From: Phaeobacter sp. G2
GTDB lineage: Bacteria > Pseudomonadota > Alphaproteobacteria > Rhodobacterales > Rhodobacteraceae
Reading direction: 5' to 3'
Assembly (NCBI GenBank): GCA_025163595.1
Contig: CP104100.1
Coordinates: 1,240,001 to 1,304,000, forward strand
Length of the DNA stretch: 64,000 bases
Part shown: in pieces, positions 41,963 through 51,326 of the stretch
Layout: every line of letters begins with the position of its first letter
Position numbering within the stretch: position 1 is the stretch's first letter
Position numbers and translations under genes: made by a program
Notes under the pieces: generated by a model
Databases searched by the model: none
What the model was told of the DNA's origin: nothing
Seen by the model: the letters and a program-made list of their open reading frames with translations, nothing else

Positions 41963-43237
41963 ATGGGCAAAGCGGCGGCGACAAAAGCGTCTTCTCAGGG
42001 CAGCATGACGATTGCTGTGATTGGTGCTGGCATTGTTGGAGTGAGCACCGCGTTGCGCCTGCAAAGTCTCGGCCATCAGGTGACGATCTATGATCGCAAA
42101 GGGCTGGCAGCAGAGGCGTCGGCGGGCAATGCCGGGGCCTTTGCCTTTAGTGAAATCATTCCATTGGCGACGCCGGGGATGATGCGCAAGGCCCCCAAAT
42201 GGCTGCTGGATCCCATGGGGCCGTTGTCGATCCCGCCGCGCTATGCCCTGCAGCTGGCGCCCTGGCTGCTGCGGTTCTGGCGGGCCAGTTGGCGCGATCG
42301 TTACGCGGCGTCCATGGCGGCGCAATCGGCGTTGATGGCGCTGGCACGGGCGGCGTTGGAGCGTCAGATCAGCGATACGGATGGCGAATTTCTGATCCAG
42401 CGCGATGGCCAGTTGCAACTGTTTGAGGGCGAAAAACAATACCAGGCCAGCCTGCCAGCCTGGGAGGCCCGTGGTCAGGCCGGTATTCGCTATGAGCTGC
42501 TGCAAAACCCGGATGAAATCGCCGAGATACAACCGGGATTGAGCCGACAATTCACCCATGCTGGCTATACGCCGGACTGGATAAACACGGTGGACCCAAA
42601 GACCTGGTGCGAATACCTGGCCGGGCAGTTCATGGCGCGCGGTGGTCGTATCGAGGTTCAGGAAGTCAAAGGGCTGAGTGCGGACCGGGGGTCGGTCTCG
42701 CTGGATTTGGGAAGTCACAGGGTTACCCCGGACCGCGTGGTCCTTGCCGCCGGCGCCTGGTCACATCAGTTGGCGCGGGGCCTCGGGGATGCGCTGCCGC
42801 TGGAAACCGAACGCGGCTATAACACCACCCTGCCTGCCGGTGCCTTTGACCTTAGAACCCATGTGACCTTTGGCAGCCACGGATTTGTTGCCAGCCGGAT
42901 CAATGGCGGCGTGCGAATTGGCGGCGCGGTAGAGCTGGGCGGCTTGAAACTGCCGCCCAATTTCAAACGCGCTGATGTGCTGCTGAAAAAGGCCTGCCGC
43001 TTTATGCCGGAGCTGGATCGCACGAGCGGCACCCAGTGGATGGGGTTCCGTCCCTCCATGCCCGACAGCCTGCCGGTGATTGGCACCTCCTCCGCTTCAG
43101 ATGCGGTGATCTATGCCTTTGGCCATGGTCATCTGGGCCTCACCCAATCGGCGGCGACGGCGGAATTGGTGGCGGACCTGGTGATGGCGCGCCCACCTGA
43201 AATCTCGCTTGCGGCGTTGTCCCCGCAACGGTTCTAA
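41963..43237 (+). CDS. lhpB: D-hydroxyproline dehydrogenase / D-amino-acid oxidoreductase (DadA-like)
   Basis: 424 residues. The FAD motif is IAVIGAGIVGVSTALRLQSL (about 23-42), with EASAGNAGAFAFSEI and the C-terminal MGFRPSMPDSLPVIG and YAFGHGHLGLTQS of DadA. In this operon it should oxidise cis-4-hydroxy-D-proline to the pyrroline that the deaminase uses, passing electrons to the quinone pool. GAGAGG six bases before ATG 41963 sets the start. Confidence 0.88.
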   Translation: MGKAAATKASSQGSMTIAVIGAGIVGVSTALRLQSLGHQVTIYDRKGLAAEASAGNAGAFAFSEIIPLATPGMMRKAPKWLLDPMGPLSIPPRYALQLAPWLLRFWRASWRDRYAASMAAQSALMALARAALERQISDTDGEFLIQRDGQLQLFEGEKQYQASLPAWEARGQAGIRYELLQNPDEIAEIQPGLSRQFTHAGYTPDWINTVDPKTWCEYLAGQFMARGGRIEVQEVKGLSADRGSVSLDLGSHRVTPDRVVLAAGAWSHQLARGLGDALPLETERGYNTTLPAGAFDLRTHVTFGSHGFVASRINGGVRIGGAVELGGLKLPPNFKRADVLLKKACRFMPELDRTSGTQWMGFRPSMPDSLPVIGTSSASDAVIYAFGHGHLGLTQSAATAELVADLVMARPPEISLAALSPQRF

Positions 43238-43258
43238 CCGGTGTAATAGATGGTCTTT

Positions 43259-43278
43259 AGGCCGCGCTCAGGCGGCCT
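43259..43278. terminator. Hairpin between convergent lhpB and megL
   Basis: AGGCCGC and GCGGCCT with loop GCTCAG, lying 22 bp after the lhpB stop and overlapping the megL stop codon. Convergent arrangement makes a shared terminator plausible; the T-run is short. Confidence 0.45.
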
Positions 43279-44479
43279 GTTCCTGCAAAAACTCCAGGGA
43301 TTGTTCCAGATCCTGCAGGATATCAGCGACATTTTCCAACCCGGCAGACAGCCGCACCAGACCTTCGGTGATGCCATGTTCGGCGCGCTCATCCGGCGTA
43401 TAGGTGGAATGGGTCATCGAGGCTGGGTGCTGGATCAGCGTTTCCGCATCCCCCAGCGACACCGCGCGGGTGATCATTTTCAGCCGGTTCATCATCGCCC
43501 GCCCTGCGGGCAAGCCGCCTTTTAATTCAAAGGCAATCATGCCGCCGGGGAGGGCCATCTGGCGACAGGCCAGGTCATAGTGATCAAAGCTGGGCAGGCC
43601 GGGGTAGTGAACTGTGGCCACGGCCGGATGTGCCTCTAGCCAATCGGCGATTTCGGCGGCGGTGCTGCTGTGGCGCTCCATCCGCAGCGCCAGGGTTTTC
43701 AGCCCGCGCAGGACCAGCATTGCATTAAACGGCGCCATGACGGCTCCGGTCATGTCCTTCATACCAGTAAGGCGGATCTCCTGGATTTGTTCGGCCCGCC
43801 CGACCAGCAACCCGGCGACAACATCCCCATGACCGCCAAGGTATTTGGTGGCCGAATGCAGCACCAGATCGGCGCCCAGCTCAATCGGGCGGGTCAGATA
43901 GGGCGTGGCATAGGTGTTATCCACCACAACGGTTGCGCCATGGGCATGGGCGATGCGGCTGGCGCCGGCAATATCAACCAGCCGCATATTGGGGTTGGCC
44001 GGGGTTTCAAAATAGACCACGCGAGTCTGTGGGCTGATCGCCGCCTGCAGCTGGTCCAGATCTGTCATGTCCACATGGGAAACGGTGATGCCAAATTTCT
44101 GCAACCCGTGCCGCATAAAGGCAAAGGTGCAGCCATAGAGCGTTTTGTCCACGAGGATTTCGTCACCGGGGCTGAGCAGGGTCCAGAGCGTCGAGGTGAT
44201 TGCCCCCATGCCTGACGACAGCGCCAATCCGGCCTCGGCACCTTCGAGCGTGGCAATGCGTTGCTCCAACAGATCCAGGGTAGGGTTGGAGATGCGGGAA
44301 TAGATATGGCCGGGGCGATTGCCTGCAAACATTTCGCCACCGCTTTCGGCCGTTTCAAACGCAAAGGTCGAGGTGAGATGCAGCGGCGGCGTCAAGGCGC
44401 CCTCATTGGCCTGGGCGTCATAGGCGTGATGAATTGCGCGGGTGGCAAAGCCGGGCGTGGTGTCGGTCGGGTGGGTCAT
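43268..44479 (-). CDS. megL: Methionine gamma-lyase
   Basis: 403 residues. Splits methionine to methanethiol, 2-oxobutyrate and ammonia. PLP binding is by Lys in VLHSATKYLGGHGDVV; YSRISNPTLDLLEQRIA and SSGMGAITSTLW are typical. The cysteine in KTLYGCTFAFMRHG corresponds to the one characteristic of true methionine gamma-lyases, which favours this over cystathionine gamma-lyase. Divergent from an Lrp gene with a palindrome between them; methanethiol production from methionine or DMSP-derived sulfur fits a roseobacter. Confidence 0.9.
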   Translation of the reverse strand: MTHPTDTTPGFATRAIHHAYDAQANEGALTPPLHLTSTFAFETAESGGEMFAGNRPGHIYSRISNPTLDLLEQRIATLEGAEAGLALSSGMGAITSTLWTLLSPGDEILVDKTLYGCTFAFMRHGLQKFGITVSHVDMTDLDQLQAAISPQTRVVYFETPANPNMRLVDIAGASRIAHAHGATVVVDNTYATPYLTRPIELGADLVLHSATKYLGGHGDVVAGLLVGRAEQIQEIRLTGMKDMTGAVMAPFNAMLVLRGLKTLALRMERHSSTAAEIADWLEAHPAVATVHYPGLPSFDHYDLACRQMALPGGMIAFELKGGLPAGRAMMNRLKMITRAVSLGDAETLIQHPASMTHSTYTPDERAEHGITEGLVRLSAGLENVADILQDLEQSLEFLQEQAA

Positions 44480-44566
44480 CGCAGGCTCCTGTCGCGGGTC
44501 TGGCGCTATGATGCCCTTGTTATTTCGTGATGAAATTGCGATTTATGCCATGATTTTGGTATCTAC

Positions 44567-44581
44567 TGGCAGAATCTGCCA
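44567..44581. promoter_or_regulatory. Predicted Lrp operator
   Basis: TGGCAGA-A-TCTGCCA, a perfect 7-1-7 palindrome, 24 bp upstream of the Lrp TTG start and 88 bp from megL. Its place suggests autoregulation and control of megL. Confidence 0.55.
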
Positions 44582-44604
44582 ATATTTTGAGGTTGGAGGC
44601 TGAT

Positions 44605-45072
44605 TTGGCGACATTGGATCAAAAAGACCGGCAGATTATCCGAACCCTGCAACGGGACGGGCGGATGTCTAATCAGGATCTGGCCGAGGCGGTCAACCTG
44701 TCGCCATCCCCCTGTTTGCGGCGGCTGCGGAATTTGGAAAAATCTGGGGTGATCGCCGGGTTCTCCGCCCGCGCAAATGCCAAGCTGTATGGTTTGGGCA
44801 TGGAGATCTTTGTGCGGATCCGGCTGGAGCGGCACCACCAGGAGGTGGTGCAGACCTTTGAGCGTCAGGTCCTGGCGATGCCGGAAGTGCTGGAATGCCA
44901 CATGATGACCGGGCAGGTTGACTATCAATTGCGGGTTCTGGTGGCGGGGCTGGATGCCTATGAGCATTTTATCCGCAACAAGATCCATCCTATCGGCGGG
45001 GTGGGATCAATTGAGACCAGTTTTGTCTATGGCACAGTCAAGCAAACGGCGGTGTTTCCCGACCTCGGATAG
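44605..45072 (+). CDS. Lrp/AsnC family regulator (probable MdeR-type activator of megL)
   Basis: 155 residues. The helix-turn-helix (about 8-55: DGRMSNQDLAEAVNLSPSPC) is followed by a RAM/AsnC ligand-binding domain (VLAMPEVLECHMMTGQVDYQ). TTG 44605 is taken as the start because GGAGG lies 5 bases upstream and the product begins MATLDQKDRQIIRTLQ; an upstream TTG at 44587 is less well placed. Divergence from megL repeats the known Pseudomonas mdeR-mdeA arrangement. Confidence 0.9.
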   Translation: MATLDQKDRQIIRTLQRDGRMSNQDLAEAVNLSPSPCLRRLRNLEKSGVIAGFSARANAKLYGLGMEIFVRIRLERHHQEVVQTFERQVLAMPEVLECHMMTGQVDYQLRVLVAGLDAYEHFIRNKIHPIGGVGSIETSFVYGTVKQTAVFPDLG

Positions 45073-45126
45073 GCATCATGGGCGCCTGGGCAGGATCGTC
45101 GTGGTGTGTGCCGCATGGGACAGCGC

Positions 45127-46278
45127 CTAACGTCCGGCAGGGATAAAGCTGCCTTGCAGGATATTGCGACCTGCCGCTGAGCTGCTGGGGGCAGCGTTGC
45201 GGCTGGCCATGCGTTCGAGATTGACAATTGTCGAGAGCATCAGCCGATCATGGCTCCAGTCGCCGGGGCGTTGCATCAGCATGGCGGTGGCCAGGACCGA
45301 TGCGATCATCAGGCCTGATACCATGGCCCAGCCAAAGCCGGTTTCTCCATGGGTTTGTTGGGCGGTCACCGCAATGATGCGTTGTTGCAGCGTTGAATCG
45401 CGACGGGTTTCGCGCCGATCCACCAGGGCAACAGCCGGGCTGCGGCGGGTAAAGAAAACGCGTTCCTGCGCAGCCTGGGCACAGGCGCGGATCAGGCATT
45501 CGCAATAGGCGCGGATATCCAGGCCGGGGCGCGCCATCAAGGCCTGATCACAGGCAAATTCGCGCAGATGCCGGACCTCGCGGCGCCACAGGTAAAAAGC
45601 GGGGTTCCAGAACAATAGCGGCCGCAGCAGCTCCAGCAGGACCTCGCATTCGATATCGCGCTGGCGGAAGTGCTGTAGCTCATGGGCCAGGGTCAGTTTC
45701 AGATCCTGCGGCTGGCTCAGCAGTGCCGAGGGCAGCACCACATAGCGGCTGAACAGCCCGCGGGTCGAATAGGCAACCGGGGTTTCGTCAGAGATCAGGA
45801 TCTGGGTGGCGCCAATGTTTTTCCAGATAAAGCTGCGCTTAAGCGCCCGGCGCAGGCGATAGATCGAGGAGGCCAGTTGGGCGGCACAGATCATCCCGCC
45901 GATGGCGAGCGCCGTGGTCAATAGCCGGGTCCAGAGCAGTTGCTGGGAGGAGAGCACCCGCACGGTGTCTTCGCGCAGGCCCAGGAGGGTTTCAAAGCTG
46001 CTGGCGCTCATACTGACATTGCCCTGCAGAAACTGCGACACCAGAAGATCGGAGAGATTGGGCGGATGGGCCATCACCAGATGGGTAAAGGCAAACATCA
46101 TAAAGGGCGACAGCGCCAGCAGCAGGGTGAGGACATTCATCAGCCGCAGCTGCGCCCCAAAGGCATGGGCAAGATGAGAGTGAGACAGAAGTTTCCGCGC
46201 CGCCAGCCAAAGCAGGGTACCTGCAAGCACCAGAAGATTGAGATCCAGATAGCTATTGATCAGCGCGTCAGTTTCCAT
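45127..46278 (-). CDS. BlaR1/MecR1-like M56 membrane metallopeptidase
   Basis: 383 residues. Membrane segments near 13-28, 44-64, 115-135 and 315-335 surround a cytoplasmic zinc protease with HELQHFRQRDIECE and REFACDQALMA. There is no C-terminal penicillin-binding sensor domain, so the signal differs from beta-lactams. It overlaps the BlaI-like repressor gene by 11 bp; on signal it would trigger cleavage or release of that repressor. No resistance gene is adjacent. Confidence 0.88.
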   Translation of the reverse strand: METDALINSYLDLNLLVLAGTLLWLAARKLLSHSHLAHAFGAQLRLMNVLTLLLALSPFMMFAFTHLVMAHPPNLSDLLVSQFLQGNVSMSASSFETLLGLREDTVRVLSSQQLLWTRLLTTALAIGGMICAAQLASSIYRLRRALKRSFIWKNIGATQILISDETPVAYSTRGLFSRYVVLPSALLSQPQDLKLTLAHELQHFRQRDIECEVLLELLRPLLFWNPAFYLWRREVRHLREFACDQALMARPGLDIRAYCECLIRACAQAAQERVFFTRRSPAVALVDRRETRRDSTLQQRIIAVTAQQTHGETGFGWAMVSGLMIASVLATAMLMQRPGDWSHDRLMLSTIVNLERMASRNAAPSSSAAGRNILQGSFIPAGR

Positions 46279-46684
46279 TGTCCCCCAACCTTTCGTTCAG
46301 CAGCGCCCGCATCTCAACGAGCATGTCGTCGGTAACTTCTTCATCGTCAACAAGACGGGCGACCAGGGCCGCGGGCGTGTCGTTGAACAGCTTGCTCGAA
46401 AGGTTTTTCAGAGAGGTTTTTTGATACTCTGCTTTGGGAATTGCGGGGCGGTAGATCAGCGAACGGTCTGCCCTTTCGCTGCTAAGAAAGCCCTTTTGTT
46501 CCATGATTTTAAGCACAGTCGCCACCGAGGTATAGGCGCGTTCCTGTGCCTGGTTCAGCACCGCAAGGATATCCCTGACAGTACCGCCCCCAGTGGCCCA
46601 GACGACGGTCATGAATTCAAGCTCAACCTCGGTTAGCAGTGAATTGTCCTGTTTCTTGCGCATGTCGTCTGATGTCCGGTCCAT
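46268..46684 (-). CDS. BlaI/MecI/CopY family repressor
   Basis: 138 residues. A winged-helix domain with ELEFMTVVWATGGGTVRDIL and YTSVATVLKIMEQKGFLSSE is followed by a C-terminal dimerisation region (KLFNDTPAALVARLVDDEEV). It forms a two-gene unit with the M56 peptidase. It should repress its own promoter; the regulated target is not apparent in the window. Confidence 0.9.
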   Translation of the reverse strand: MDRTSDDMRKKQDNSLLTEVELEFMTVVWATGGGTVRDILAVLNQAQERAYTSVATVLKIMEQKGFLSSERADRSLIYRPAIPKAEYQKTSLKNLSSKLFNDTPAALVARLVDDEEVTDDMLVEMRALLNERLGDNGN

Positions 46685-47016
46685 TTTGGTCTTTCAGCAA
46701 TGCTAGTGGAAAGGGGGGAGTTTGAAAACTATTTCTTTAGCAGACCTGGGCGCCATGGATCCAAGCCAGATGTTGGCTCCATCTGGGCGTTGCCAAATTG
46801 AGCGCTTCCGCGCGCCTATTTCTGCCAGAGGCGGGGTGATATATCAGTCTAGGCCGACGAGATTGGGGCGTGCTGTTGTATGTTGGCTGAGATGGCCTGA
46901 AGGTGCAGGACTGCCCTTCAGGCCGTTCGCAATTTTGTTCAGGCTTGCGCGTCAAGGGCAGGCCGCTGACGCGGGGCCTTTGGCCCCCTTGACCCGCACC
47001 TCCCAAAGCGGTGGTG
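46685..47016. other. 330 bp intergenic, no gene seen
   Basis: Lies between the BlaI start and the end of the glycerol transporter operon. GC-rich inverted segments around 46900-46990 could end transcription of the transporter operon, but I cannot define a clean stem with a T-run. Frames crossing it have no motif. Confidence 0.4.
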
Positions 47017-47295
47017 TTACACCTTCCAGAAGGTGAAGATGCCCCAGAGAATGGCCAGCCCCAGCGGGTACCAAAGCGGCACGCCGACCAAGCCAAGCCA
47101 GGCGAGGAAGATGTAGCTGGTGCCCAACAGGGTGATGAACAAACGGTCCCCGCGGGTGGTGGAGAGCCCCAGCACACCTTTGCGCAGGTCGCCGCCGGGG
47201 TTGCGGATTTCCAGCAGCACAAGCACCCCGATGGCAGAGAAAATACCGATAAAAACCAAAGCCGTGGGCCAGGTCCAGGCCATCCATGACAGCAT
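47017..47295 (-). CDS. glpU: DUF2160 small membrane protein of the glycerol ABC transporter
   Basis: 92 residues, three membrane segments, with LEIRNPGGDLRKGVLGLSTT and ITLLGTSYIFLAWLGLVGVP as conserved parts of DUF2160. This family accompanies the glpSTPQV glycerol transporter in rhizobia and roseobacters, and its precise role is not established. Its ATG overlaps the upstream permease stop by one base (TAATG). Confidence 0.85.
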   Translation of the reverse strand: MLSWMAWTWPTALVFIGIFSAIGVLVLLEIRNPGGDLRKGVLGLSTTRGDRLFITLLGTSYIFLAWLGLVGVPLWYPLGLAILWGIFTFWKV

Positions 47296-48092
47296 TATAC
47301 TCTCCCCATCGCAAAACCTTTTGCGATATAGTTGCGGACGAACCAGATCACGATGGCCCCCGGAATGATTGTCAATGTGCCCGCTGCTGCCAGCAGGCCC
47401 AGCTCATAGCCGGCACTTGAGGCGGTTTTGGTCATGGTGGCAGCGATAGGTTTTGCGGCCACCGCTGTCAGGGTCTTGGCCAGCAAGAGCTCTACCCAGG
47501 AGAACATGAAGCAGAAGAAGGCGGCAACGCCGACCCCGGCCTTGATCGAGGGGATAAAGATGGTGGCGAAGAAGCGCGGGAAGGAATAGCCGTCTACATA
47601 GGCGGTCTCGTCCAGCTCCTTGGGGATGCCGCCCATGAAGCCCTCTAAGATCCAGACCGCCAGCGGGATATTGAACAGGCAATGGGCCAGGGCCACCGCC
47701 AAGTGGGTGTCAAAGATCCCCACCGCCGAATAGAGCTGAAAGAAGGGCAGGGCAAAGACTGCCGCCGGCGCCATCCGGTTGGTGAGCAGCCAGAAGAACA
47801 GCTGCTTGTCGCCTAAAAAGCGGTAGCGCGAGAAGGCATAGGCCGCCGGCAGTGCCACGGCCACCGAAATCACCGTGTTGATGCTGACGTAGAGGATCGA
47901 GTTGATGTAGCCCCAGTACCAGGTGGGGTCGGTAAAGATGGTGGCGTAATTTTCCAGCGTGAAGGTCTGTGGAAACAGCGAGAAGCCCGAGAGGATCTCA
48001 TTGGTGGTCTTAAAGCTCATCGCGACCAGCCAGTAGATCGGCAGCATCAGGAAGAGGATGTAGACAATGGGGATGATAAAGCGTTTTTGCAT
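47295..48092 (-). CDS. glpQ: Glycerol ABC transporter permease (GlpQ-like)
   Basis: 265 residues with six membrane segments and the MalG-type coupling loop in GIPKELDETAYVDGYSFPRF. Inner-membrane partner of GlpP. It starts 14 bp after glpP. Confidence 0.88.
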   Translation of the reverse strand: MQKRFIIPIVYILFLMLPIYWLVAMSFKTTNEILSGFSLFPQTFTLENYATIFTDPTWYWGYINSILYVSINTVISVAVALPAAYAFSRYRFLGDKQLFFWLLTNRMAPAAVFALPFFQLYSAVGIFDTHLAVALAHCLFNIPLAVWILEGFMGGIPKELDETAYVDGYSFPRFFATIFIPSIKAGVGVAAFFCFMFSWVELLLAKTLTAVAAKPIAATMTKTASSAGYELGLLAAAGTLTIIPGAIVIWFVRNYIAKGFAMGRV

Positions 48093-48106
48093 TTCTCAAA
48101 CCCTCC

Positions 48107-48966
<860 letters not shown>

Positions 48967-48970
<4 letters not shown>

Positions 48971-50061
48971 TGTGCCGCCTCCGCTGCGGTGTCGGGGGTG
49001 GTGGCCAGCCAGCCATCCACATAAAGCCGGGTTTGGTCACGCCGAAAATCGAGATGCACCGGGCTGCCAACTGCAGGTCCTGCGCCCTCGATCACGGCAT
49101 TGATGCGGCTGCCATTGGTCTGGCATTCCACCACTGTATGACGCCCCACATCCGAGACTTTGGTCACTGTTGCGGCCAGGCCGGTGTCCGCCAGAGAGAC
49201 AAATTCCGGCCGGATGCCGATTTCTGTTTTGCCATTGGCTTCGCCTTGGATTGGGCCTTCCAGCGCGATGGGCTGGTCGGCAAAATGGGCAGATCCTGCC
49301 TGCAGTTCGCAGGGGAGGATGTTCATCCCCGGTGAGCCGATGAAGTGGCCGACAAACGTATGGGCGGGGCGGTCAAACAACTCGACAGGCGTGCCGATCT
49401 GCACCACTTCGCCGTCCTGCATCACCACCACCTGATCGGCAAAGGTCAACGCCTCTGTCTGATCGTGGGTGACATAGATCATCGTGGCTTTGACGCGCTG
49501 GTGCAGTTCTTTCAGCTTTGAGCGCAGCTTCCATTTCAGATGCGGGTCGATCACCGTCAGGGGTTCGTCAAACATCACCACATTGACGTCTTCGCGCACC
49601 AGCCCACGCCCCATGGAGATCTTTTGTTTGTTGTCGGGGGACAGGCCTGCGGCCTTTTGGTCCAGCATTTCCGTTACTTCGAGCATCTCGGCAATGGCCA
49701 TCACCCGGTCACGCACGGTGTCCTCATCCCGGCCACGGTTGCGCAGCGGGAAGGCGAGATTGTCGTAGACCGTCATGGTGTCGTAGATCACCGGAAACTG
49801 AAACACCTGGGCAATGTTGCGCTGATCCGGCGGCAGGGCGGTGACGTCCTGGCCGTCAAACAGGATCTGGCCCTCCGAGGGCACCAACAGGCCGGAAATG
49901 ATGTTGAGCAGGGTGGATTTACCACAGCCCGAAGGGCCAAGCAGCGCATAGGCGCCGCCGTCGCTCCAATCCAGGTCAATCTCCTTTAGCGCATAGTCTG
50001 ACGGGGATTTCGGGGCGGGCATATAGCTGTGTCGCAGCTTTGAGAGTGTAATTTTTGCCAT
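48967..50061 (-). CDS. glpT: Glycerol ABC transporter ATPase (GlpT-like)
   Basis: 364 residues. Walker A GPSGCGKSTLLNI, Walker B VVMFDEPLTVIDPHLK and a MalK-like regulatory tail with TOBE elements are present. The signature motif is degenerate (GLSPDNKQKISMGRG instead of LSGGQ). In a two-ATPase transporter this suggests one weak hydrolysis site. The start at 50061 (MAKITLSKLRHSY) is used; the longer frame enters the upstream gene. Confidence 0.9.
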
Positions 50062-50072
50062 TTTCCTGAACC

Positions 50073-51164
50073 TCAGGCTGCGCGGGAGCCATCGGGTGCA
50101 AAGAAGTAGCACGCCGAAGGGTCCATGTAGAAATCATGCATTTCGCCAATCTCGTAGGGGTGCACCCCCGCCGACAGGGATACCCAGTTGGCGTGGGCTT
50201 CGCCGCCTGCGGTGCCACCAAGGCCAAGATCGAAATGCGCAGAACTTTCCGAACCTGACAGCTCGGTCACCTGTACCCGGCCATCAAGGCGCACAGTGGC
50301 CTTTTTGCTGGCGCTGGGCAGGACGTGATAGGGGCGGATGGCAAGGGAATAGGCGCCATCGCTCAGCCCGGCGGCGGTGCCGCTCAGCTGCCAGCTCACC
50401 CGGTCTCCCATGCGGGCGGTAGTGCCTTCTTTGATCACCGTGGCGGTATTGATTGGCGGGTCAGAAAAAACTCGTGCCGCGTCCAGATTGCCGGGGTTGC
50501 GGTAGATTTCAGCGGTGGGGCCAAACTGGGTGACGCGCCCGTCGCGCATCAAGGCGGTTTTGCCGCCCAGCAACAGCGCCTCTTCGGGTTCCGAAGTGGC
50601 ATAGACCACCACGGCGCCACGCCCGGCAAACAGCTCGGGCAGCTGGTCACGCAGCTCTTCGCGCAGTTTGTAGTCAAGGTTGGCGAGCGGCTCGTCCAGA
50701 AACACCGCGCGGCTTTCCTTGGCAATGGCCCGGGCCAGGGCGCAGCGCTGTTGCTGGCCGCCGGACAACTCATGCGGGCGGCGGTGCAGCATCGGCTCCA
50801 GCTTCAGGATTTTGGCGGCTTCCGCGACACGATCCGCGATCTCGGACTTCGCCATTCCAACCACTTTCAGCGGCGAGGCGATATTCTCATAGACCGTCAT
50901 ATGCGGGTAGTTGATGAAAAACTGGTGCACCAGACTGATGTTGCGTTTCTGGGTGCTCAGGCGGGACACATCCTCGCCCTCCATCAGCACCTGACCGCTG
51001 GCCATCGGGTCCAGCCCGGCCATCAGCTTGATAAGGGAGGTCTTGCCCGAACCGGTGGCGCCCAACAGGACGTTGAAGTGACCGGGTTCCAGCATCAAGG
51101 ATGTCTCCTTGATATGGGTGACCGCGCCGACGCGCTTGGTCACGTTTCTTAATTCTAGTGCCAT
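50073..51164 (-). CDS. glpS: Glycerol ABC transporter ATPase (GlpS-like)
   Basis: 363 residues. Walker A GATGSGKTSLIKL, a canonical signature LSGGQQQRCALARA and Walker B AVFLDEPLANLD make this the catalytically complete partner of GlpT. The C-terminal TOBE region ends DPSACYFFAPDG. It lies 11 bp before glpT and 162 bp after the binding-protein gene. Confidence 0.9.
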   Translation of the reverse strand: MALELRNVTKRVGAVTHIKETSLMLEPGHFNVLLGATGSGKTSLIKLMAGLDPMASGQVLMEGEDVSRLSTQKRNISLVHQFFINYPHMTVYENIASPLKVVGMAKSEIADRVAEAAKILKLEPMLHRRPHELSGGQQQRCALARAIAKESRAVFLDEPLANLDYKLREELRDQLPELFAGRGAVVVYATSEPEEALLLGGKTALMRDGRVTQFGPTAEIYRNPGNLDAARVFSDPPINTATVIKEGTTARMGDRVSWQLSGTAAGLSDGAYSLAIRPYHVLPSASKKATVRLDGRVQVTELSGSESSAHFDLGLGGTAGGEAHANWVSLSAGVHPYEIGEMHDFYMDPSACYFFAPDGSRAA

Positions 51165-51326
51165 CGTTATTTAACTTTCCGGCAACCGGCCCTGCAGCAA
51201 AACTGACAGGGGCCGTGTCTGTACGTAGCGGGGGAGAAAGAGCCCCGAAGCAGTGTAAGAACACCGTTCCGAGGCAAAGTGTCGGGCCAGAGGCCAAAGG
51301 GGATCAGGCCCGACGGGGAGGAGCGG

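Noticed and set aside
46737..47222. 161-residue minus-strand frame after the BlaI gene
   Set aside because: Overlaps the DUF2160 gene in another frame and has no motif or ribosome site.
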